DNA of 64,000 nt, taken from the NCBI GenBank assembly GCA_016873165.1, contig VGXV01000003.1:62001-126000 (forward strand). Reading direction: 5' to 3'. Positions 16,088 through 25,477 of this stretch are shown piece after piece. The translations under genes were made by a program, and so were the position numbers. This stretch comes from Planctomycetota bacterium (GTDB taxonomy: Bacteria > Planctomycetota > Brocadiia > Brocadiales > Brocadiaceae). Each line of letters opens with the position of its first letter. Position 1 is the stretch's first letter. The notes beneath the pieces are model-generated. The model was not told the origin of the DNA. It searched no databases and was given only the letters and a program-made list of their open reading frames with translations.

Positions 16088-18778
16088 TCAAATGTTTCTG
16101 TCAAGAATATGCCGCACTTTATATAATAAATCGATAGGAGAAACCGGTTTAGGAATAAAGTGCAAATCCTTGTCAATGATAATACCGCCATTATGCAGGA
16201 TATCTTCACTGTAGCCGCTCATAAAAATAGCATGTACCGTTTTTTCTTTTTTAATAGCTTCGTAAACCTCTCTGCCATTTTTTTTGGGCATTACTACGTC
16301 CAGAACCAAAAGCCTGATATCCTTTTTGTTTCTTTGATATTTTTTAATGGCGTCATCTCCATCCGCTGCGGAAATAACATCATATCCGTATATTCCTAAA
16401 TATTTTTCCAATACATTTCTCAGTTCATCTTCATCTTCTGCCAGCAATATCGTTTCCTTTCCGGAGATATTGCCACTGTATTGTTCTGCTGCATGCCCTG
16501 CTTCTTTCTCTGCCACTGTTTTATCTTTATCTTTCAAGAGGGGGAGGTATACGGCGAAGGTTGCTCCTTTTCCCACTATACTCGAACATGTCACAAAACC
16601 ACCATGCTGTTCAACCATGCCATGTACCATGGAAAGCCCAAGCCCAGTGCCTTTTCCCACTTCTTTCGTGGTGAAAAACGGTTCAAAAATTCTGCCTTTG
16701 ATGCTTTCATCAATTCCCGTTCCCGTATCTGAAACGGAAATTGCCATATATTCTCCCGGTTGCCTGCTGAAACTGTGGTTTTTCATAAAAGCCGCATCCA
16801 ATTCTTTTCTCTCACTTTTAATGCTTAATGTTCCGCCGTTGGGCATTGCATCTATTGCATTCGAGTAAAGGTTCATCAAGACCTGCTCAATTTGAGCGCG
16901 GTCTGCCATTGCATAACAGTTTTTTCCTCCTGCCGATATTTCGATATGCACATTTTCGCCAGCCAGTCCAATTAAAAGAGTTTCCGTATCTTTTACAATG
17001 GTATCCAGATTTATTTCCTGCAGGTGGATTGTCTGTTTTCTGCTAAAGGCAAGAAGATCCTGTGTTAAATCTGCTGCCCTGTCCAATGAAAATAGTATGC
17101 TTTTTATATACGTTTGGCATTGGGCATTATCCCCTATATCCATTTTTAATAAATTTGTGTATCCCATAATTGCCATGAGAAGGTTGTTAAAATTATGCGC
17201 AACGCCGCTGGTAAGTTTTCCAACGGTTTCCAGCCTCTGTGCATGAATAAGCTGCTCTTTCAGCTTTTCCTGTTCTTCTGCCATATGTTTGTTTTGTGTA
17301 ATGTCCTCTATAATGGCGACATGAAAATTCGGGGATTCTCCCTTTTTCCATAAAGGAGATGCCGTTAGATTTACCCAAACAATCTTGCCTTCTTTATGCA
17401 TATATCGTTTTTCCCTTGAATATTCAGTTATTTTGCCTTCCTTTAACTTTTCCATCTTCGCCATATCTTCCTGCCAATCATCCGGAAAGGTAATGTCCTT
17501 GCATGTTAAAGAAAGTATATCTTCTTCCGAATAGCCAGTAATAGTGCAATATTTTTTATTCACCTTAAGGAATTTGCCGGTATTGGTGTCTATAAGGGCA
17601 ACACCGACTGCCGCCTGATCAAACATTGCGCGAAAGCGTTCCTCGCTCTCACCCAGGGAACGATTCTTCTCCTGAATTTCCTGTGCCATATCATTAAAAC
17701 TCCGGGCAAGACTTCCAATCTCATCGTTGCGGTTTATTGAAACTCTTTGCGAAAAATTACCCGAAGCAAATTTCTCTGTTGCTATCTTTAATTTGTTAAT
17801 AGGAAAGGAAACCGATAGCGCGAAATATATGCCAAAAATAACAGCAATTCCTCCGCTTGCGATACCCGTTATCAATGCAATCAGGCTTAAATAGTCCAAA
17901 GGCGCAAACAATTCGGATTTATCGACTTCGGACAATAATATCCAGTCATATTCTTTTATATACCTGCTTGCTCCGACTACCGGTATGCCCCGGTAATCAG
18001 GGTATATACCCGTAATTTCCCTTCCGGACTCCAGGATTTTGCACACCGGTTCGGTATCCACGGCCTGTTTCATCGGGGCATCATTGATAAAACGGGAGTT
18101 CGTGATCATCACCTTATCTTTATTTACCAGATATACTTCCCCTGTATTTCCTAATCCTTCGTAATCGGTGGTGACCGTATTTAAGATTTCTACATCATAG
18201 CAATTGATTATCAAACCGATCTTTTCACCATTTTTTGCACGCCGTGAGATTAAAGGCGCTGAAATCGAAAGAGTATTTCTACGGCCATACAGACAAAAAT
18301 GGGGAGGGCCGACATATACATTCCCGGGAACCATCTTCATCCCCTCTAAAAAAATTTCCTGTCCGGAAATATCCTTCCCCATCCATTCCTTGTATGTAGA
18401 AGCAACGACCCTGCCCTTGGTATTTACGACGGTTACTCCCGTGATATGAGGGTCTAACGGTTTCTTATTATTTTGCAAGTGCTTTGTTAATGATTTCACA
18501 AGCAACTTGTGTGATGCTATCTCACGGTTTATTTTTTCAAGATAATCCCTTATAAAACCGTCGGAGCTAAAATCAACCGTTCTTCCTTTTTTTGCTTCCA
18601 TCAGCGAAAGCAAATGAATCTTTTTTGATTGTGCAATTGCAGACAGTTCATTTATTTGATGGGTGCGCAGTTCTTTCGCAGCAGTTATATAGTACAATAT
18701 TGAAATTACGGAAATGGGAATAAGTGAAATGCAAAGCCCAAATACCAACAATTTCCCTTTAATTTTGTTAAAAACCAT
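16088..18778 (-). CDS. Hybrid sensor histidine kinase with receiver domain
   Basis: 896 residues. One helix at about 10-32, an extracytoplasmic dCache-like sensor (about 35-290, with GVTVVNTKGRVVAST and GNTGEVYLVNKDKVMITNS), a second helix (about 296-325), HAMP (to about 375, NDEIGSLARSFNDMAQEIQEK), PAS with PAC (about 380-500), HisKA with the phospho-acceptor in TSGVAHNFNNLL, an HATPase with the N box SNAIDAMPNGG and GTGLGLSMVHGMV, and a C-terminal receiver with DEDE and the Asp of LLVLDVVMPKK. It should detect a small extracellular ligand and phosphorylate its own receiver or a separate regulator. It is the first gene of a two-gene unit with the OFA transporter. No clear ribosome binding site precedes the ATG. 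Confidence 0.9.
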   Translation of the reverse strand: MVFNKIKGKLLVFGLCISLIPISVISILYYITAAKELRTHQINELSAIAQSKKIHLLSLMEAKKGRTVDFSSDGFIRDYLEKINREIASHKLLVKSLTKHLQNNKKPLDPHITGVTVVNTKGRVVASTYKEWMGKDISGQEIFLEGMKMVPGNVYVGPPHFCLYGRRNTLSISAPLISRRAKNGEKIGLIINCYDVEILNTVTTDYEGLGNTGEVYLVNKDKVMITNSRFINDAPMKQAVDTEPVCKILESGREITGIYPDYRGIPVVGASRYIKEYDWILLSEVDKSELFAPLDYLSLIALITGIASGGIAVIFGIYFALSVSFPINKLKIATEKFASGNFSQRVSINRNDEIGSLARSFNDMAQEIQEKNRSLGESEERFRAMFDQAAVGVALIDTNTGKFLKVNKKYCTITGYSEEDILSLTCKDITFPDDWQEDMAKMEKLKEGKITEYSREKRYMHKEGKIVWVNLTASPLWKKGESPNFHVAIIEDITQNKHMAEEQEKLKEQLIHAQRLETVGKLTSGVAHNFNNLLMAIMGYTNLLKMDIGDNAQCQTYIKSILFSLDRAADLTQDLLAFSRKQTIHLQEINLDTIVKDTETLLIGLAGENVHIEISAGGKNCYAMADRAQIEQVLMNLYSNAIDAMPNGGTLSIKSERKELDAAFMKNHSFSRQPGEYMAISVSDTGTGIDESIKGRIFEPFFTTKEVGKGTGLGLSMVHGMVEQHGGFVTCSSIVGKGATFAVYLPLLKDKDKTVAEKEAGHAAEQYSGNISGKETILLAEDEDELRNVLEKYLGIYGYDVISAADGDDAIKKYQRNKKDIRLLVLDVVMPKKNGREVYEAIKKEKTVHAIFMSGYSEDILHNGGIIIDKDLHFIPKPVSPIDLLYKVRHILDRNI

Positions 18779-18848
18779 TATTTTTCTATCAGAAAAAATT
18801 TGTGAGAAACCTTAAAATAACCCGGAATAAGAAAATACTAGCCTTAAG

Positions 18849-18979
18849 GGTGGATTAAGCGGAGCGAATCCACCAATTCATGCGATAATCGTTGGTGGAT
18901 ACGGCGCAAAAACCAGCGCCTTTATCCACCCTACCCACACCGATCCCATAAACGGTTACAAAAAATCGGGAATGCACCC
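18849..18979. repeat. Family A element, copy 3 (one end only)
   Basis: Reverse-oriented copy of the block found in 10445-10727 and 40229-40574: GGTGGATTAAGCGGAGCGAA through CCACCCTACCCACACCGATC, ending in ACAAAAAATCGGGAATGCAC. The opposite terminal repeat is missing. It lies just upstream of folD. Confidence 0.7.
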
Positions 18980-19160
18980 GTCTGAAATTCCTCAACGTGA
19001 AAATAAATCATACATAAATTCATCTTCAAAAACACGTGTTTTTTATGTCATAGAAAAATATGGAAAAAAGTTGTATTTTCCTGAGCGTTTTACTATCATT
19101 TCACTTTCACAAAATTGTTACGATTCTTTGTATGTATCGTTGAAAGGAGAGTTTATTTTT

Positions 19161-20072
19161 ATGTCTGCAAAACTAATTAAAGGCACAGAGATTGGAGAAC
19201 AGATATTAGAGGAAATCACCGCTGAAGTGGTAAAAATAAAACAGAAACACGGAGTTGTTCCCGGTCTGGTGACGATTCTGGTTGGTGAAAATCCGGCTTC
19301 CCTGTCGTATGTAACCTTAAAAATCAAAACCGCCCATCGGCTGGGTTTCAAAGAAGTGCAGGATTCGCAGCCGGCAACTATATCAGAAAAAGACCTTCTT
19401 GCGCTCATAGAAAAATATAACAACGATAATTCGATACATGGTATCCTTGTGCAACTTCCCCTTCCGAAACATATCGATGAAAAAAGGGTGCTTAATGCCA
19501 TTGATCCGGATAAGGATGTTGATGGTTTTCACCCGGTAAACGTAGGGCGTCTTATGATCGGGGGAGATGAGGTAAAATTTCCGCCTTGCACCCCTGCCGG
19601 CATTCAGGAGTTAATTATACGGTCAGGCGTTGAAACCTGCGGCGCGGAGGTGGTTGTGGTCGGACGCTCTAACATCGTAGGAAAACCAATTGCAAATATG
19701 ATGCTCCAGAAAGGGGCAGGTGCGGATGCTACGGTAACAATTGTCCATACACGGACAAAAAATATGGCGGAACACTGCAAACGCGCGGACATCCTTATTG
19801 TTGCCGCAGGAGTTCCCGGACTGGTAAAACCGGAATGGATTAAACCGGGCGCTTGTGTAATTGATGTGGGAGTGAACAGGGTTGGCGAAAAACCCAGTAA
19901 AACCGATCCCAAAAAAATGGTTGCCGTTTTAAAAGGCGACGTTGATTTTGAAGCAGCAAGTAAAATTGCAGGACATATCACGCCTGTTCCCGGAGGAGTT
20001 GGCCCTATGACCATTACAATGCTTATGAGAAATACCCTCAGGTCTTTAAAGTGTAAAATAGGAATAAAATAA
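19161..20072 (+). CDS. folD: Methylenetetrahydrofolate dehydrogenase/cyclohydrolase FolD
   Basis: Bifunctional cytosolic enzyme of one-carbon metabolism converting methylene-THF to methenyl-THF and formyl-THF. About 303 residues. Visible signatures: SYVTLKIKTAHRLG (the segment with the catalytic Tyr and Lys), LVQLPLPKHIDEKRVLNAIDPDKDVDGFHP, PPCTPAGIQELI, the Rossmann segment VVVVGRSNIVGKPIANMML, and the terminal GDVDFEAASKIAGHITPVPGGVGPMTITML. The start at 19161 is set by GAAAGGAGAG upstream; an open frame continues 63 codons further 5' but lacks homology. In an organism fixing carbon by the acetyl-CoA pathway, as anammox bacteria do, FolD also serves the methyl branch. Confidence 0.96.
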   Translation: MSAKLIKGTEIGEQILEEITAEVVKIKQKHGVVPGLVTILVGENPASLSYVTLKIKTAHRLGFKEVQDSQPATISEKDLLALIEKYNNDNSIHGILVQLPLPKHIDEKRVLNAIDPDKDVDGFHPVNVGRLMIGGDEVKFPPCTPAGIQELIIRSGVETCGAEVVVVGRSNIVGKPIANMMLQKGAGADATVTIVHTRTKNMAEHCKRADILIVAAGVPGLVKPEWIKPGACVIDVGVNRVGEKPSKTDPKKMVAVLKGDVDFEAASKIAGHITPVPGGVGPMTITMLMRNTLRSLKCKIGIK

Positions 20073-20139
20073 ATAAGGTTGTATATTCCATAGTCTCACA
20101 ATTGTGATTTGCAGAAAATGTCGTACAAGTTCAACAAAC

Positions 20140-20167
20140 GTAGAGACGCATTGCTATGCGTCTCTAC
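20140..20167. repeat. GTAGAGACGCA palindrome, copy 1
   Basis: GTAGAGACGCA, a short loop, then TGCGTCTCTAC. The same palindrome occurs at 24665-24692 and, slightly altered, at 63051-63078. It lies between the convergent folD and SBBP genes, where a hairpin could end transcripts from both sides. Confidence 0.7.
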
Positions 20168-20226
20168 AGCCCACTCCACCCTATTATCAATTTAAAATTC
20201 ACTTTTATAAGCACCTTCAGTGCAAC

Positions 20227-23214
20227 TCATCTGGTTACTTTTATTTTAACCTTTACCTTGCTATTTGAGTCGCTTGATATAAACTTCACAATGGCCTTTC
20301 CCTTTTTTTCTCCCGTAATCGTAAATACTGCAAGGCCGTTATCATCAGTGACGACACTTTCAGGAGACAGGGAAACAGCATCATCACCTTTAACGATTTC
20401 CCAGATTACAAGCGCATCATCGCGAAGAGTGCCATCATTGCATGCAACCGTTATCGTTACCGGGGTTGAAGATTCCGGGGCAATCTCCACAATATCCTGA
20501 TCAGCAGTCACAATTTCCCCGTCACACAGCACTGATGTTTTAAATGACTTTTCACTGCCATACAGTGTTCCAATCTTATTTTTTGCCGCTATTCTGTAAT
20601 AATACGTCGTATTGGGGCTTAAACCGCTGATATCTGTATTTACAGAAATGGCGCTATGTCCGCTGACAGATAGTTCGCCTTTTGTAGAATCATAAGAATT
20701 ACTGAACATCCCATACTCAAACCACACTGTCGCAGACAACCCCTCCGCGTTAATCGTGCCATTTAACGTTGCCGATTCATAGGTTACATTTGTGGCTTCA
20801 TCTGTGGACACCTCTCCGTTTTTTGAAAGGGAACTGTCAAATCGCGATATAAAACCCTCGCTGGACTCATTATTAAAGCTGGTGCTATACATTCCTTCTG
20901 TTGTGGGAAAATCTTCTGAAAACGTTGAACCTGCCACGCATACCCGTCCGTTGGAATCAATAGTTATAAACCGGGACGTATCCTCATCAGTTCCTCCCAG
21001 ATACGTTGAAGCAAGCAGACTGGTCAGGTCGCTGCTGAATTTTGATATAAACGCATCTTCATTTCCGTTAAAAGAATCATCGAAAACGCCATCAGTTGTG
21101 GGAAAATCTTCTGATTGGGTAATTCCCGTTACGTATACATTGCCCCTTGTATCCACCGCCAGTGAGTAAATCTCGTCATAATCCGATCCGCCCAGATACG
21201 TTGAAGCGAGCAAACCGGTCAGATCGGTGTCAAACTTTGATACAAAAGCGTCTCCCCCGTAATAAAACGGATCATATGCATCGTCAGTTGTGGGGAAATC
21301 CGCCGAATCCGTTGAGCCGGTATACCCTGCTACAAATACGTTATCGCTTGAATCCAGCGCCAGTGAATAAGCGCCGTCATAATCGTATCCCCCCAGATAC
21401 GTTGAAGCAAGCAAACTGGTCAGGTCACTGTTGAATTTTGATATAAACGCATCTTCGTTTTCATTAAAAGAATCATCAAAAATGTCAGCAGTTGTTGGAA
21501 AGTCATCTGACTTGGTAACCCCCGTTACGTACACATTATCACTTGAATCCAGCGCCAGAGAATAAGCACCGTCATATGCTGATCCCCCCAGAAATGTTGA
21601 GGCAAGCAAACTTTTTAAATCATTGTCAAGTTTTGAAATAAAAATTTCTCTGGATGCGCCGGCAAAAGAAGTGTCATAGGCGCCTTCTGTGGTTGGAAAA
21701 TCCTTGGAAGAAGTCATGCCGGTTACATATATATTGCCGCTTGCATCCAGCGCCAATGACTGAGCCTCTTCGCCATACGAACCGCCCAGATACGTTGAGG
21801 CCGTTAAACTGCCAAGATCACTATTCAATTTTGACACATATACTTCACCCGAGGAATAGGATGTGTCATACGCATTTTCAGTGACAGGAAAGTCATCGGA
21901 ATACGTCAAGCCCGTTATGTACACATTATCACTTGAATCAATTGCCAGTGCATAGGCCTCATCGGTATTAGCCCCCCCTAAATATGTGGAAGCAACAAGG
22001 CTCGTCAGATCATTGCTGAATTTTGAGATAAAAATATCTTTGTTGCCGCCGGAAGATGCAGCATATGCACCTTCTGTCGCAGGAAAGTCTTCCGACATCG
22101 TTACTCCTAAAACATAGGTATTGTCGTTTGAATCTACTGCCACTGAACGAACCCTGTCTTCATCAGAACCTCCTATAAAAGTGGAGGAAATCATAGGATC
22201 TATGACAAGTTCCTTCGTCCTGTCAAAATTGCCGAGTTGAAAACCGTAAATGAATGCAGTATCTGAATTTTTTGCAGCATGATTTGCTGCCACAAGTTCA
22301 GCGTCATGTAAATCTTCGGCTCCGTACCATCGGTACTTTTCATTCTCAGCAGCATGATGCCCGCCGTCTGATATCCCACCGGCAGCATCTTCCTTTTGTA
22401 AGCAATACGCTACGGGAACCTCTGCTTTATTGCCATTAATTATCTGATACGCAACGGGACGTGAAAACCTTACCGTTCCGGTTTCTGTTTCTACTACAAG
22501 CTCCCCCTCATCATTTATTTTTAATCCGCTTCTTTCTGCCGTTTCTAAACGAATTTTTATTTTATCAGGGTTTGCTCCCGGCTTTATGTAAAATAGTTTT
22601 TCCACAGTGCTTCCCTGTGCTTTTAACTTCAATTCTATCCCTTCATATACCTCTCCCAAACTAACCATCCTGAAGCTTGGAATCGTTGAAATCCATTTCC
22701 CGGAAGTATTTCCTTTAAAATAATTGATCTTTGCTGCCGCCGCACCTTCTCCTCTCGCCATGGGTATTGTATTGCCATCCAATATCTCCCTGATGACGAT
22801 ACTTCCCCTTTTTTCTGAAAAACTTTGTTTAGGCGTCTCGGTTTTTTTACCGGAAATTGCCCGGTTTTTTACCTTACATGCGCTTTGCTCACTGCTTTTT
22901 TGCCCTTCCGGCAATACATACACTATCTCCCCGTCATTCGTAATAAATACCGTTCCGCAGAAAATATGCGCATAAAATGCCACCCACGCATCCATCTGCC
23001 CCTTGTTTGCGATAAAAGGTATTTCCAGCTTCAGAATCTTCTCACTCTCCTTTTCCCCTTTTGTTTGCAACACATGTTCTTCAGAAGGAAAGGCTGTTTT
23101 GGAAAAATACGTTTGGTTGTCAGGTCCCGCCTCCTCTGAATAAACGAATCCGGAACAGGACACAGACATTACAAAACTCAGCAATAATGCTAAAATTATG
23201 TTCATATTTCTCAT
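20227..23214 (-). CDS. Exported SBBP beta-propeller protein with FN3 and Ig-like C-terminus
   Basis: 995 residues with a signal peptide (IILALLLSFVMSVSCSGF). Residues about 70-340 form the N-terminal domain that often precedes SBBP repeats (IPFIANKGQMDAWVAFYA, INYFKGNTSGKW, YIKPGANPDKIKIR). Seven SBBP repeats follow, each of the form STYLGG..D.AYSLALDSSDN (quoted with gaps) plus VYVTG.T.S.DFPTT, giving a probable propeller. Then a fibronectin-III-like domain (NGTINAEGLSATVWFEYG, LSPNTTYYYRI) and a C-terminal Ig-like domain with CDGEIVTADQDIVEIAPESS and DDNGLAVFTITGEKKGKAIV. The last domain resembles those ending the proteins at 3746-9085 and 9529-10191. It starts 14 bp after the upstream ASST-like gene, so the two are probably co-transcribed. 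Function: extracellular or surface scaffold, inferred. Confidence 0.85.
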   Translation of the reverse strand: MRNMNIILALLLSFVMSVSCSGFVYSEEAGPDNQTYFSKTAFPSEEHVLQTKGEKESEKILKLEIPFIANKGQMDAWVAFYAHIFCGTVFITNDGEIVYVLPEGQKSSEQSACKVKNRAISGKKTETPKQSFSEKRGSIVIREILDGNTIPMARGEGAAAAKINYFKGNTSGKWISTIPSFRMVSLGEVYEGIELKLKAQGSTVEKLFYIKPGANPDKIKIRLETAERSGLKINDEGELVVETETGTVRFSRPVAYQIINGNKAEVPVAYCLQKEDAAGGISDGGHHAAENEKYRWYGAEDLHDAELVAANHAAKNSDTAFIYGFQLGNFDRTKELVIDPMISSTFIGGSDEDRVRSVAVDSNDNTYVLGVTMSEDFPATEGAYAASSGGNKDIFISKFSNDLTSLVASTYLGGANTDEAYALAIDSSDNVYITGLTYSDDFPVTENAYDTSYSSGEVYVSKLNSDLGSLTASTYLGGSYGEEAQSLALDASGNIYVTGMTSSKDFPTTEGAYDTSFAGASREIFISKLDNDLKSLLASTFLGGSAYDGAYSLALDSSDNVYVTGVTKSDDFPTTADIFDDSFNENEDAFISKFNSDLTSLLASTYLGGYDYDGAYSLALDSSDNVFVAGYTGSTDSADFPTTDDAYDPFYYGGDAFVSKFDTDLTGLLASTYLGGSDYDEIYSLAVDTRGNVYVTGITQSEDFPTTDGVFDDSFNGNEDAFISKFSSDLTSLLASTYLGGTDEDTSRFITIDSNGRVCVAGSTFSEDFPTTEGMYSTSFNNESSEGFISRFDSSLSKNGEVSTDEATNVTYESATLNGTINAEGLSATVWFEYGMFSNSYDSTKGELSVSGHSAISVNTDISGLSPNTTYYYRIAAKNKIGTLYGSEKSFKTSVLCDGEIVTADQDIVEIAPESSTPVTITVACNDGTLRDDALVIWEIVKGDDAVSLSPESVVTDDNGLAVFTITGEKKGKAIVKFISSDSNSKVKVKIKVTR

Positions 23215-23228
23215 TTCTAAATAAAATT

Positions 23229-24446
23229 TTATCTCAGGTTCGGAATTTCTTCCGCGGTATAAAATCTGGCTTTAAAAATTGAATTATCAATTACTTCCAC
23301 ATCTTCTTCATTCTCTTTTTTCCCATAAAAGTAAGGGCTGACATATTCCCATACCACTTCCTTCTCAGATGTCACCTGAAATATCCTGCCAAAACACCCT
23401 TCCGTGACCAGGGTATTTCCGTTGGATAATCTCTGTGCCCCTGATATCGTGGGGCTGAAAAAGTTAATTGCCGGCACATCCCGATATCTCCAGACAATTT
23501 CTTTTGTATCACGGTTTAATTCTATAACCCTGGAATAGGGAACGGGTTCCTTTTCTCGTTGCTGCCCATTATCAAATACCAGGATATTGCCATTATCAAG
23601 GAGGGTAGGGTCATGCTGCTGGGCAAAAACAGAATGTCCCAGCTTCCAGACAAAGTCCCCGGTATCCTTGTTAATAATGCCGACGGTAGATATATTCCGA
23701 AAACTCACCATTACCTCGTCATCGTTGAGAGGAACAACGGTATTCGCGTGTGTCCACTCATCTCTGGGGCAATTTGACTGAATAACATCCGTATCAAAGT
23801 CAAGATGATCCTTAGCATGCCATTTCCAGATCTGATTCCCGGTTTTATCCACTTCGACAATAACATCCGCCCACATATCCCCTTTTTCGCTGGAACTTTC
23901 TATCCCGCCCTGCACCTGGTCTCTTATCTCTTCCGAAACTTTTTCAACCACCAGAAAAATCGCGCCTCCGGAAGAAGTGCGCCTTCCGTCATGGTGATGA
24001 TAGGGACTGTGAAGTTCCCATACGATATTCCCGTCCCAGTCAACCTCCAGCATAACACCCCCTTTAAAACTATTCCAGTTCGGCCACAGATCCCATGCGC
24101 CATCATTTTCTACTTGCCCGTTATAGAAAAGATTGCCATTGGGCAACAGATAGCCATACACACCAGGTGCATACGGTAACTCCCACTTATGCACCACCTC
24201 TCCGTTATCTGTGTCGATAAGAAACACTTCTCCACACGTGTTATTCATCGGAGTAAAGAGAACGTATCCCTTCGCCGCTTTTCCATTATCGATTGCGACA
24301 AGACCCGTGTGGCTAATTCTACGGTAGGTTTGCTGGTCTATCGTCGCATCGCCGGCATTTACGCTTTTGCCCTGCCAACTGCCGATTATTGCCAGGAGAC
24401 TTAAAATAGGTATTGCTATTTTTAATACGCATTTTGATTTTTTCAT
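23229..24446 (-). CDS. Arylsulfotransferase-like (ASST) propeller protein, exported
   Basis: 405 residues with a signal peptide (KIAIPILSLLAIIGSWQGKSVNA). The body is a bladed propeller typical of the arylsulfotransferase/ASST superfamily: GYVLFTPMNNTCGEVFLIDTDNG, YGYLLPNGNLFYNGQ, VMLEVDWDGNIVWELHSPYHHHD, WTHANTVVPLNDDEVMVSFR, FVWKLG, HDPTLLDNGNILVFDNGQ and SRVIELNRDTKEIVWRY. The DPTLLDNGNILVFDNG and HANTVVPL segments carry the histidines usual in this family, but catalytic sulfate transfer is not proven, and the family includes proteins of other function. GGAG lies about 8 bases upstream of the ATG. It is the first gene of a probable two-gene operon with the SBBP protein. Confidence 0.8.
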   Translation of the reverse strand: MKKSKCVLKIAIPILSLLAIIGSWQGKSVNAGDATIDQQTYRRISHTGLVAIDNGKAAKGYVLFTPMNNTCGEVFLIDTDNGEVVHKWELPYAPGVYGYLLPNGNLFYNGQVENDGAWDLWPNWNSFKGGVMLEVDWDGNIVWELHSPYHHHDGRRTSSGGAIFLVVEKVSEEIRDQVQGGIESSSEKGDMWADVIVEVDKTGNQIWKWHAKDHLDFDTDVIQSNCPRDEWTHANTVVPLNDDEVMVSFRNISTVGIINKDTGDFVWKLGHSVFAQQHDPTLLDNGNILVFDNGQQREKEPVPYSRVIELNRDTKEIVWRYRDVPAINFFSPTISGAQRLSNGNTLVTEGCFGRIFQVTSEKEVVWEYVSPYFYGKKENEEDVEVIDNSIFKARFYTAEEIPNLR

Positions 24447-24745
24447 AATTGTTTCTCCATTAAAATTTTTGGGCTTTTATCTTTAAAATACAAATTTAGC
24501 AAAGGCTCTCAATCTGGTTATTACGCAGGGTTTTTAATAATATAATGAAGAACTGCTATCTATTTTTTTACTACACCAACATAATTTTTGCAATCAAAAA
24601 ATCTTGCAGCATCATATGGGGAAATGACATCTTTCGTAATGCTGATTTTGCCCCGCAGGGGCAAGTAGAGACGCATAGCAATGCGTCTCTACTAATAGGC
24701 AGGCACACCTGCGAATGAAATACAGGAGAAACAAACAGAAAATGG
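24447..24745. other. Gene-free region with a short palindrome
   Basis: About 300 bp between the ends and starts of leftward genes. It should hold the promoter of the ASST-like gene. The only structure seen is the GTAGAGACGCA palindrome at 24665-24692. Confidence 0.45.
24665..24692. repeat. GTAGAGACGCA palindrome, copy 2
   Basis: GTAGAGACGCA and TGCGTCTCTAC around a 6-base loop, matching the palindrome downstream of folD. It lies about 50 bp beyond the stop codon of the Nudix gene, in a position suited to a 3'-end hairpin, though no T-run follows. Confidence 0.7.
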
Positions 24746-25321
24746 TTATTGAACAGAAAGGTTTCCGTTGTTCCAGATATCAAAGATTTTGGTAAGCGCT
24801 AAGAGGGCAAGAGAATGTCTGAAACTGCCGGTTTGAATTTCCCGGCGTATCTCATCCGGAGTAAGCGTCGTAACTACAATATCCTCTTCTTCGTCAGGAT
24901 GCATTTCATGCGTTTGGATTGCATTTTTCGCATGCCATGAATGGCACACGTTGTTTAAAAAGGCAGGATTCGGTTCTACCGAACCAAGGTACTGCCATTC
25001 CGAACTGGTATACCCTGTTTCTTCTTCTAACTCTCTCATTGCGGCTGTTTTGGAATCTTCTCCATGATCAACCATGCCGCCGGGTATTTCCGTAGTAATT
25101 CTTTCAACCCCAAACCGGAATTGCCGGACAACTACAATTTCATTCTCCGGTGTTGTTGCGACAACATTTACCCAGTCATTTGCCTCGATGATGAGTCTTT
25201 TTAATTCTTTCAGGCTCTTGGGATGTTTGAGCCAATCAAACCGGACCTGCACAATGTGCAGGTCCGGTCCCTTCTCGCTTTTTTGTTTTTCCCAAAAGGC
25301 AGGTTGTTTATTTTTTCCCAT
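24746..25321 (-). CDS. Nudix hydrolase, ADP-ribose pyrophosphatase type
   Basis: 191 residues. The Nudix box is complete: GGMVDHGEDSKTAAMRELEE followed by ETGY, matching GX5EX7REUXEEXGU with the metal-binding glutamates. Upstream VNVVATTPENEIVVVRQFRFGVERITTEIPGG is the arrangement of ADP-sugar/ADP-ribose pyrophosphatases (NudF-like), where the RQFRFG segment contacts substrate. The substrate is inferred from that resemblance only. Cytosolic. The ATG at 25321 is preceded by AGAG about 6 bases away. Confidence 0.88.
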   Translation of the reverse strand: MGKNKQPAFWEKQKSEKGPDLHIVQVRFDWLKHPKSLKELKRLIIEANDWVNVVATTPENEIVVVRQFRFGVERITTEIPGGMVDHGEDSKTAAMRELEEETGYTSSEWQYLGSVEPNPAFLNNVCHSWHAKNAIQTHEMHPDEEEDIVVTTLTPDEIRREIQTGSFRHSLALLALTKIFDIWNNGNLSVQ

Positions 25322-25477
25322 AGTTTACTCTATAGTTCCGTATATCATGCAATCCTTAGGAATTTAGCAAAAACACGCCAAACATTCCCCCTCTTGCAAA
25401 GTATGTCATTCCCGCATGTTTTTAGCCTTGTAGGGGGGATTAAGCGGAGCGAATCCACCATTCATACTAAAGACAAA

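Noticed and set aside
18972-19160. 63-codon 5' extension of folD
   Set aside because: It begins in the family A end, lacks FolD homology and is separated from the good ribosome binding site before 19161.
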